The notes beneath the pieces were generated by a model. That model ran no database searches, had not been told where the DNA came from, and saw nothing but the letters and a program-made list of their open reading frames with translations. This document shows positions 1 to 4,799 of a DNA stretch of 11,207 bases, in pieces; positions within the stretch are counted from its first letter, which is position 1; the number at the start of each line of letters is the position of its first letter. The translations under genes were made by a program, and so were the position numbers. Source of the DNA: an uncultured Bacilli bacterium (GTDB lineage Bacteria > Bacillota_I > Bacilli_A > RF39 > UBA660); NCBI GenBank assembly GCA_947627145.1, contig CANQUW010000028.1, positions 1-11,207 on the forward strand, read 5' to 3'.

Positions 1-1002
1 GGTTATACACTTGTTTCTACAAAACTTAATGTTGATGGTGGTGCTGAAGCTTTAGAGAAAATCGCTGAAAATATTGCCAGTGTAAATAAAGATTCTTTAA
101 AAGATGGTAATGATGGTAAATATCTTATTACTTTCTCAGTAAAATATAAACTTACTTTACCTGATAATACTTCAGTTTATGATTCTGATTATGCTAATGT
201 ATTTAGTGGAGATCAAAAATTATTAAAAGAAGAAACTGAAGCTAATAATGCTATTGGATTAGATCAAATGTTAATAGCAGGTGTTTATGATGCTAACACT
301 GATACTGTTGATTGGAATAATCAATCACAATATATTTATAATGTAGATAATGGAACTCATACATTTACATCACGTTCTAATCTTATGCCAAATTTTGATC
401 AATATTTAATATTTACAAATGATAAGAAACCTGGCGATAAAGAAATAGAAGATCCATATAATTATGTAATGTCAAATAATTATGGTGAGTTATATAGATA
501 TATGATGTATGTTGAAGAGTTGTCTTCACCAATAGTTGATGATGAACCAAATGTAGATGAACCTTCCACAGATGAGCCTTCTGTTGATGAACCTTCTACT
601 ACTGAACCAACTCCTAGTAATCCTAGTGATAGTGAAGACGATAATAAACCATCTGACGTAACTCCTAGCAATCCTAGCGATAATGAAGATGATAATAAAC
701 CATCTGATGTAACTCCTAGTGATTCTAGTGATAATAAAGATAATAATAAGCAAGATGAAAATACTACACCTGTAATACCAAATGATAATGACAACAATAA
801 CAATAATAACAATAATTCCGGAAATAATACTTCTGTAACTAATAGTAATTCTACAAATAATGCTTCTACTACTGGTCAAACATTATCTGTTCCTAATACA
901 GCTAATGACAGTAATACTAATTTAACATTATCTGGTATATTACTTTTAGCTAGTGGATGTGGAATTGTAAAATTAACTAAAAAAGAAGAAAATTCAATTT
1001 AA
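1..1002 (+). CDS. Repetitive cell-surface protein with C-terminal sortase-like sorting signal (5' end missing)
   Basis: The frame is open from base 1 to a TAA at 1000-1002, giving 333 residues of a longer protein whose start lies outside the window. Residues 1 to about 175 form a mixed polar region with no motif I recognise. It is followed by short DEPS-type repeats (about residues 179-203), three 17-residue Pro/Ser/Asp/Asn repeats (204-254) and an Asn-rich run (about 260-288). The C-terminus reads VPNTA (297-301), then a short polar stretch, a hydrophobic segment (about 308-325) and a KLTKKEENSI tail. That layout (five-residue motif, hydrophobic helix, short positive tail) is typical of sortase substrates, with VPNTA standing in for LPXTG. 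I infer a secreted, wall-anchored protein, possibly an adhesin; ligand and function are unknown. No sortase gene is in the window. It converges on spoVAE. Confidence 0.8.
   Translation, partial: GYTLVSTKLNVDGGAEALEKIAENIASVNKDSLKDGNDGKYLITFSVKYKLTLPDNTSVYDSDYANVFSGDQKLLKEETEANNAIGLDQMLIAGVYDANTDTVDWNNQSQYIYNVDNGTHTFTSRSNLMPNFDQYLIFTNDKKPGDKEIEDPYNYVMSNNYGELYRYMMYVEELSSPIVDDEPNVDEPSTDEPSVDEPSTTEPTPSNPSDSEDDNKPSDVTPSNPSDNEDDNKPSDVTPSDSSDNKDNNKQDENTTPVIPNDNDNNNNNNNNSGNNTSVTNSNSTNNASTTGQTLSVPNTANDSNTNLTLSGILLLASGCGIVKLTKKEENSI
535..609 (+). repeat. Coding 15-base repeats (VDEPS/TDEPS type)
   Basis: Within the surface-protein gene, a five-residue unit of the form V/T-D-E-P-S/N is repeated about five times and decays to TTEPTP at the end. 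The units are in frame and Pro/acid-rich, as in extended wall-spanning linkers. Copy number may vary between strains. Confidence 0.7.
610..762 (+). repeat. Three tandem 51-base coding repeats
   Basis: Three contiguous 51-base units start at 610, 661 and 712. Each encodes 17 residues beginning TPSNPSD or TPSDSSD. The first two are nearly identical, differing at one amino acid and at several synonymous sites, and the third has diverged. They stay in frame and lie in the low-complexity stalk of the surface protein. The unit length and lack of separate spacers exclude a CRISPR array. Confidence 0.8.
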
Positions 1003-1021
1003 AAGAATGAATTTATAAGAT

Positions 1022-1067
1022 AAAAGTAGACACAAAAAAAGAAATAGTGTTCTACTTTTTCTTTTTT
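1022..1067 (+). terminator. Rho-independent terminator after the surface-protein gene
   Basis: The arms are 1022-1033 (AAAAGTAGACAC) and 1047-1059 (GTGTTCTACTTTT), pairing over 12 base pairs with one bulged base and an A-rich loop. A T-rich tract (TTTTTCTTTTTT) runs from the 3' arm to 1067. It sits between convergent genes. On the minus strand the trailing T-run is weaker, but the same hairpin may also stop spoVAE transcripts. Confidence 0.75.
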
Positions 1068-1416
1068 AGTTTTTTGGTTTAAAAATAATTGCAAAGATAA
1101 GAGAAAATATAATAGCTGATGTAATACCTGATGCTGTTAAATCAAACATTCCCATAACTATGCCAAGTGGTCCCATAGATGATGCTTTAGCAAGTGCTCC
1201 ATGAATTAGTAAGTGTCCAAAACTTGTTATAGGTACCATTGCACCTCCACCTACTACTTCAATTATTTTATCATATATACTAAATGTATCTAAAGCACTT
1301 CCTATTACTACAAAGATACTTGTAATATGTCCTGGAGTTAGTTTTGTATTATCTAGGATGATTTGTGCTATCATACAAACTGTACCTGCAAATAAAAACG
1401 AATTTATTAAAAGCAT
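1066..1416 (-). CDS. spoVAE: Stage V sporulation protein AE (SpoVAEb type), membrane protein
   Basis: This 116-residue protein has the size of the SpoVAEb family and is almost wholly membrane-embedded. It has hydrophobic segments near residues 2-20, 30-48, 56-75 and 82-112, and the family-like stretch GGGAMVPITSFGHLLIHGAL (57-76). SpoVA proteins form the channel that moves dipicolinic acid with calcium from mother cell to forespore and releases it at germination; SpoVAE is an inner-membrane component. The ATG overlaps the TAA of spoVAD by one base (TAATG). A strong GGAGG lies 7 bases upstream, inside the end of spoVAD, so the pair is translationally coupled. It is the last gene of the AC-AD-AE unit. 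Confidence 0.93.
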   Translation of the reverse strand: MLLINSFLFAGTVCMIAQIILDNTKLTPGHITSIFVVIGSALDTFSIYDKIIEVVGGGAMVPITSFGHLLIHGALAKASSMGPLGIVMGMFDLTASGITSAIIFSLIFAIIFKPKN

Positions 1417-2411
1417 TATATTACCTCCAAACTTACTGCATGTGCTATACTTAAAATATTTTCTTTTTGAAATACACTAGTTGGTGAGAAGAGAGCTCCT
1501 GTTGTAATTAATAGGACTCTTTTTAGTTTCTTTTCCTTTAACATTTTATAAATATAACTATAATTTACTAAAGCACTACATACTGGTCCACTACCTCCAG
1601 CCATTACTTCTGTTTGTTTTTTTAAATCGTATAACATTACTCCACAATCATTATAATTTTTCTTAGTTAAGTTTATTTTGTATTCTTGTTTTAGGAAATC
1701 TGTTAAAATTTGTTTTCCAAAGTATCCTAAGTCACCTGTTAAAATTAAATCATAATCTTCTGGTGTTCTTCCAAGATCTTTTAGATGTGTTGAAAGCGTA
1801 TCTGCTGCAGCTGGCGCCATAACAGCTCCCATGTTATTAGGGTCATTTTGTGCTAAGTCTACAATACGACCTATAGTTGCACTTTCTACTTTTATATCTG
1901 TTTTTTTATTAGTAAGAAGAATAGCTGCTCCACCAGTTGATGTAAATGTTGCTGTTTTTGGTTTGGGTCCTCCATACTCTGTTGGATTTCTAAATTGTTT
2001 TTCACTTGTCATATTATGTGAACTTGTGGATGCTATACAATTTTGTATCTTTTTTCCGTCAATTAGACAAGAACCTATTATTACTCCTTCCATGCTAGTT
2101 GCACAGGCATTATAAAGTCCAAGAAATGGAGTATTCATCCAACTTGATGCAAATGTTGATGAAGTAATTTGGTTGTTTAAGTCGCCTGATAAAACTAAAT
2201 CTATATCGTTTTTAGTAAGGTTTGTTTTCTTAAGTAATATTTGTATACTATCTTTTAACATTCTAACTTCTGCTTTTTCAATTGATTTTTCTCCACAATA
2301 TAAGTCATCATATTTTTTATCAAAGTATTTTGCAAGAGGTCCTTTTGATTCATATTCATTTGCAACAGTAGATGTGTTTTCTACATAAACATTATTAAAT
2401 TTAAAAGTCAT
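1416..2411 (-). CDS. spoVAD: Stage V sporulation protein AD (SpoVAD), dipicolinate-binding thiolase-fold protein
   Basis: At 331 residues this is close to Bacillus SpoVAD. It has the family's thiolase-like fold, with NACATSMEG (101-109) at the position of the thiolase-like cysteine, and SSHN (130-133), PTEYGGPKP (143-151) and TSTGGAA (157-163), which match strongly conserved SpoVAD stretches. AGGSGPVCSA (271-280) is in the C-terminal half. In Bacillus, SpoVAD is the soluble forespore-membrane-associated subunit that binds Ca-dipicolinate and is needed for its uptake. The ATG is four bases past the spoVAC stop, and the ribosome site GGGGAGTGA overlaps that stop. No truncation or missing motif is seen. 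Confidence 0.95.
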   Translation of the reverse strand: MTFKFNNVYVENTSTVANEYESKGPLAKYFDKKYDDLYCGEKSIEKAEVRMLKDSIQILLKKTNLTKNDIDLVLSGDLNNQITSSTFASSWMNTPFLGLYNACATSMEGVIIGSCLIDGKKIQNCIASTSSHNMTSEKQFRNPTEYGGPKPKTATFTSTGGAAILLTNKKTDIKVESATIGRIVDLAQNDPNNMGAVMAPAAADTLSTHLKDLGRTPEDYDLILTGDLGYFGKQILTDFLKQEYKINLTKKNYNDCGVMLYDLKKQTEVMAGGSGPVCSALVNYSYIYKMLKEKKLKRVLLITTGALFSPTSVFQKENILSIAHAVSLEVI

Positions 2412-2415
2412 GTTA

Positions 2416-2853
2416 TCACTCCCCTATTAGTAATCTTATAGTACCAAAAAACCAAGCTGATACTACTCCATAAATTATTACTGTTCCTGCTAGTTTAAAC
2501 ATATTAGCACCTATTCCTGTAACAAGTCCTTCTTTTCTATAATCTAGTGCTGCACTTGTCATTGAATGAGCAAATCCTGTTATTGGAATTAACAATCCAC
2601 ATCTTGCAAAATTTACTAACTTATCAAAAAATCCTAATGCTGTACATAATGACCCAATAAAAATTAATATTACTATCATGAATGTTGATGCTTCACTTCT
2701 TGATATATGAAACTTCATACATAAAAACTCTATTATAGCCTCCCCTAAAAGTCCAACTAATCCTCCTACAATAAAAGCCATGAATGCGTTTAGAGTACGG
2801 TTTTCATGTGCTTTATACTTATTTACAATATTTTCATATTTTTCATTTTTCAT
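2416..2853 (-). CDS. spoVAC: Stage V sporulation protein AC (SpoVAC), membrane channel protein
   Basis: This is a membrane protein with segments near residues 22-44, 55-77, 80-98 and 115-140. It carries the SpoVAC signature around GLLIPITGFAHSMTSAALDY and GLVTGIGANMFKLAGTVI, very close to Bacillus SpoVAC. In Bacillus, SpoVAC is a mechanosensitive channel involved in dipicolinate movement. I chose the ATG at 2853 (MKNEKYENIV, 145 residues) because GGTGAT lies just upstream and the length and N-terminus match SpoVAC. An in-frame ATG at 2898 would add 15 residues but has no ribosome site and lies in the terminator tail and promoter-like region. The gene ends TGA immediately followed by TAA. SpoVAA and SpoVAB, which precede AC in Bacillus, are absent. 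Confidence 0.93.
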   Translation of the reverse strand: MKNEKYENIVNKYKAHENRTLNAFMAFIVGGLVGLLGEAIIEFLCMKFHISRSEASTFMIVILIFIGSLCTALGFFDKLVNFARCGLLIPITGFAHSMTSAALDYRKEGLVTGIGANMFKLAGTVIIYGVVSAWFFGTIRLLIGE

Positions 2854-2867
2854 ATTATCACCAATAT

Positions 2868-2896
2868 TAGTATGATTAAAAAATATTTTATTATAC
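2868..2896 (-). promoter_or_regulatory. spoVAC: SigG-like forespore promoter motif in front of spoVAC
   Basis: Read on the minus strand, GTATA (2896-2892) and CATACTA (2874-2868) are 17 bases apart. They fit the Bacillus SigG consensus (GHATR, then CATWMTA), as expected for spoVA genes. The predicted start would fall near 2861, leaving only about 8-9 leader bases, so the transcript would begin at or inside the GGTGAT ribosome site. That short leader is the main reason for caution. A TATAAT also overlaps the -35 part but has no good SigA -35 partner. Confidence 0.45.
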
Positions 2897-2926
2897 AAAA
2901 AGACACAAACAATTAATGTTTATGTC
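2897..2926 (-). terminator. Terminator between sigF and spoVAC
   Basis: On the minus strand, GACATAAAC and GTTTGTGTC (plus positions 2926-2918 and 2910-2902) form a nine-pair stem with one G-U pair and a seven-base loop, followed by TTTTT. The stem begins at the sigF stop codon. It separates the sigma-factor operon from the spoVA genes. Confidence 0.7.
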
Positions 2927-3561
2927 TAAAGTCTAGTTTTTAATTTTTGTAGAATCTTTTTTTCTTTTCTCGAGACTTGAACTTGATTCATACCTAAACT
3001 ATTTGATACTTCGCTTTGTGTTAAATCTTTATAATATCTATCATAGATGATAGTTTTTTCTTCATTTGATAATTTGTCTAGTTCTACTTTTAAATCTATA
3101 ATATCACTATTTAAATTCTTATCCTCTGTTTTAATATAGTTATATAAATTTATTTGTTCTTCTGTTTCTTCATCTAAACTTTTAATCGGTTCTGCGATTG
3201 CTTTTGCTTGATCAATTAGTTTTTCATCTATTTCTAAAAATGTAGATAGCTCTCTATCAGTTGGGGTTCTTCCAAATTTTTGTGATAGAACTTCTCTTGC
3301 TTTATCTAAAGATCTATTTAATTTTAATAAATCCTTATTAACCTTTAGCCCTGTATTTTCTCTCACATAGCTACATACTTCTCCTTTTATGTAGAAATAT
3401 GCAAAGGTTGAAAATTTGGTATTATAAGTATTATCAAATTTTTTATATGCTTTAGCAAGACCTAACATACCTGCTTGATATAAATCATCTTTGTCATAAT
3501 AAGATGTATATCTTTTTATAATATCATATACTAATCTTTCATATTCTAATATATCATTCAT
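2926..3561 (-). CDS. sigF: Sporulation sigma-70 family factor, SigF-like
   Basis: This 211-residue sigma factor has region 2 at about residues 5-68 (DDLYQAGMLGLAKAYKKFD, then FSTFAYFYIKGEV), region 3 at about 75-120 and region 4 at about 160-208. The region 4 helix-turn-helix part, RYYKDLTQSEV...QVQVSRKEKKIL, resembles Bacillus SigF more than SigG or SigE. SigF directs early forespore transcription. Its place between a SpoIIAA-like gene and spoVA matches the Bacillus spoIIA-spoVA order and supports SigF over SigG. The N-terminus is roughly 40 residues shorter than Bacillus SigF. AAAGGA precedes the ATG, 14 bases after the STAS gene. No anti-sigma factor gene adjoins it. A minority possibility is one sigma factor doing both SigF and SigG work. 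Confidence 0.85.
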   Translation of the reverse strand: MNDILEYERLVYDIIKRYTSYYDKDDLYQAGMLGLAKAYKKFDNTYNTKFSTFAYFYIKGEVCSYVRENTGLKVNKDLLKLNRSLDKAREVLSQKFGRTPTDRELSTFLEIDEKLIDQAKAIAEPIKSLDEETEEQINLYNYIKTEDKNLNSDIIDLKVELDKLSNEEKTIIYDRYYKDLTQSEVSNSLGMNQVQVSRKEKKILQKLKTRL

Positions 3562-3575
3562 TTTATCTATCCTTT

Positions 3576-3914
3576 CTATATATTCATATAATTAAAAGCA
3601 TCTATTTCGCTATTGATAAATTTTAAATTATCATTTTTACAATCTATTCTTTTTCTTTCTTCTTTACTTAAACCACATAATGCTACTTTTCCACTTGTAA
3701 GACATATTTCTATTAGTTTATTTTGTATTTTATATAATATTTTTTTATTAGTTATTTCTAAATCATCAAAATTAAATACTATATAATTTATACCTTTCTT
3801 ATATAATAAATAATTTATATCCTCCTCAAATTCTTTAAAGTTATTATCATTTAAAGTTCCTTGTAGTGTAAGAAATAGTATTCCTTTATTTACAGCTTTT
3901 ATAGTTTTAAACAT
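3576..3914 (-). CDS. spoIIAA: SpoIIAA-like STAS-domain protein (probable degenerate anti-sigma factor antagonist)
   Basis: This is a 112-residue single-domain protein. The strand pattern GILFLTLQGTL (11-21), NYIVFNFDDLEI (43-54), a helix, then GKVALCGL (75-82) fits a STAS fold of the SpoIIAA type. SpoIIAA normally binds the anti-sigma kinase SpoIIAB and frees SigF when its serine is unphosphorylated. Here the conserved DSSG phosphosite aligns with N56-K57-K58-I59, so the phosphorylatable serine is missing. The start at 3914 has an excellent AAGGAGG seven bases upstream. An extension to 3977 would add a 21-residue hydrophobic lead and would run through a Spo0A-box motif, so I rejected it. The gene sits 14 bases before sigF, where spoIIAB would be expected. 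Sequence similarity is weak, so the assignment leans on fold pattern and position. Confidence 0.7.
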   Translation of the reverse strand: MFKTIKAVNKGILFLTLQGTLNDNNFKEFEEDINYLLYKKGINYIVFNFDDLEITNKKILYKIQNKLIEICLTSGKVALCGLSKEERKRIDCKNDNLKFINSEIDAFNYMNI

Positions 3915-3969
3915 ATTATATCCTCCTTGTACTATCAATATAGAACAAATTAAAAATAAAATATACCTT

Positions 3970-3978
3970 TTCGACAAA
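3970..3978 (-). promoter_or_regulatory. Spo0A box (proximal) upstream of the spoIIAA-like/sigF operon
   Basis: The minus strand reads TTTGTCGAA, a perfect match to the core Spo0A-binding box (TGTCGAA). It lies 55 bases before the start codon at 3914. A TATATT at 3942-3937 could be the -10, which would place the box about 44 bases upstream of the transcript start, a usual position for Spo0A activation. No clear SigH or SigA -35 is visible. Confidence 0.6.
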
Positions 3979-4005
3979 GGATTACAAATGTTTTATGAGT
4001 TTTTA

Positions 4006-4014
4006 TTCGACAAA
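4006..4014 (-). promoter_or_regulatory. Spo0A box (distal) upstream of the spoIIAA-like/sigF operon
   Basis: This is a second perfect TTTGTCGAA on the minus strand, 36 bases upstream of the first and in the same orientation. It overlaps the T-run of the terminator at 4012-4037. CG-containing seven-mers are rare in DNA this AT-rich, so two identical boxes in one intergenic region are unlikely to be chance. Confidence 0.55.
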
Positions 4015-4037
4015 AAAAGAAGACTTAATGTCTTCTT
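4012..4037 (-). terminator. Second rho-independent terminator in the ltaS/sigF gap
   Basis: AAGAAGAC and GTCTTCTT (4017-4024 and 4030-4037) form an eight-pair stem with a five-base loop. Read on the minus strand it is followed by seven T. It lies about 110 bases past the terminator of the ltaS unit, so it is either a back-up or the end of a short separate transcript. Confidence 0.7.
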
Positions 4038-4144
4038 ATATTAATTAAATTTTTTTCGTAATTTTCAAATTACTACAGAACTCCTAATAACCAAATAAAG
4101 TTATAATATTATGTCATCAGTACCGGTTTAGGAATCATAAATAG
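4038..4144 (-). other. Intergenic segment with possible RNA structure, no gene seen
   Basis: This is about 107 bases between two minus-strand terminators, with no convincing reading frame. The longest candidate is nine codons and has no ribosome site. On the minus strand CCTAAACC (4132-4125) can pair with GGTTATTAGG (4092-4083) with a two-base bulge. Downstream, GTAATTT and AAATTAC form a small hairpin shortly before the terminator at 4037. I match it to no known riboswitch or RNA family, and no clear promoter drives it. Confidence 0.25.
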
Positions 4145-4171
4145 CAAAAAAGAAAAGTCTCTATGAGACTT
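4145..4171 (-). terminator. Terminator of the ltaS operon
   Basis: AAGTCTC (4155-4161) and GAGACTT (4165-4171) form a seven-pair stem with a three-base loop. Read on the minus strand the tail is TTCTTTTTTG. The stem overlaps the stop codon of the preceding gene. Confidence 0.75.
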
Positions 4172-4796
4172 CTGCTAAAGATAATTTATTATCTTCATGA
4201 ATAAATTTTAATGTAGCATCACGAGGATAGCCCATATCTTTATCATCTTTATATTCTATTGTTGCTTTTACTGTATAGGCATCTGAATCATACTCTTCTC
4301 CATAAGTAAATTCTTCTTGAGTAACACTATCTATTTTTACATCACTAACTGTTGGTAGTTTTTGTTTTCTTTGATTATATAAATCACTTTCTAGATATTT
4401 ATATACTGTATCTTCACTTTCTTCTAGGAAATCTGTAAGAGCAGCTCCATAAATAAAATCTATTCCACCAACATCAGTTTTAGCCACCTTTTCATCTAAT
4501 GAATAGAAATCTAATAAAAACATTCTAGAAATTAGTTTAACATATTTCTTTTCATTAACTGGTTTCTTTTTTAATACTTTTTCTAGTTTATAGAATAAAT
4601 CTTTATACTTTTTACTTTTTGAATCTTTTAATACATATCCATATCCTTTAATTTCATGTTCAACACGTACTTCTTTTTTTTCATTCTTATTAAAGAAAAG
4701 GAAATATGCTCCTACTGATAATAATATAACTAATATTATTACTATAATAATTATAGTTATTTTTACTTTCTTTTTCATCTTTTTTTTCTTTTTCAT
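4161..4796 (-). CDS. Membrane-anchored extracytoplasmic protein of unknown function
   Basis: I do not recognise this 211-residue protein. It starts with a very basic tail (MKKKKKMKKKVK), then one strongly hydrophobic segment (about residues 13-35), then a charged soluble domain. The positive-inside rule puts that domain outside the membrane. The hydrophobic segment has no lipobox Cys and no clear cleavage site, so it is probably a retained anchor. The C-terminal half, with alternating strands around YTVKATIEYKDD and ATLKFIHEDNKLSLAEV, would suit an NTF2-like or similar alpha+beta fold, but that is only an impression. It starts three bases after the ltaS stop, and its GGAG ribosome site lies within the end of ltaS, so the two are co-translated. 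A role with the polyglycerol-phosphate synthase is inferred from that coupling. A terminator overlaps its stop. Confidence 0.8.
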   Translation of the reverse strand: MKKKKKMKKKVKITIIIIVIILVILLSVGAYFLFFNKNEKKEVRVEHEIKGYGYVLKDSKSKKYKDLFYKLEKVLKKKPVNEKKYVKLISRMFLLDFYSLDEKVAKTDVGGIDFIYGAALTDFLEESEDTVYKYLESDLYNQRKQKLPTVSDVKIDSVTQEEFTYGEEYDSDAYTVKATIEYKDDKDMGYPRDATLKFIHEDNKLSLAEVS

Positions 4797-4799
4797 AAA

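Noticed and set aside
535..762. Regular repeats that could be taken for a CRISPR array
   Set aside because: Units are contiguous, in frame, without unique spacers, and encode a Pro/Asp-rich stalk.
480..812. Minus-strand reading frame of about 110 codons across the surface-protein repeats
   Set aside because: Its Leu/Ser-rich repetitive translation is only the antisense of the coding repeats; there is no ribosome site and the plus frame is clearly the real one.
2854..2898. Upstream ATG for spoVAC at 2898
   Set aside because: No ribosome site, it falls in the terminator tail and promoter-like segment, and the extra residues do not match SpoVAC.
3915..3977. N-terminal hydrophobic extension of the STAS protein from an upstream start
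   Set aside because: AAGGAGG sits directly before the ATG at 3914, SpoIIAA-type proteins are soluble, and the extension would cover a Spo0A box and the likely -10.
4114..4120. CTGATGA on the minus strand followed later by GAAA, as in a hammerhead ribozyme core
   Set aside because: Bases after CTGATGA do not pair with those before GAAA, so stem II cannot form, and no stem III with a cleavage site is visible.
4121..4150. Nine-codon minus-strand frame (starts MIPKPVLMT)
   Set aside because: No ribosome site or promoter; length is within chance.
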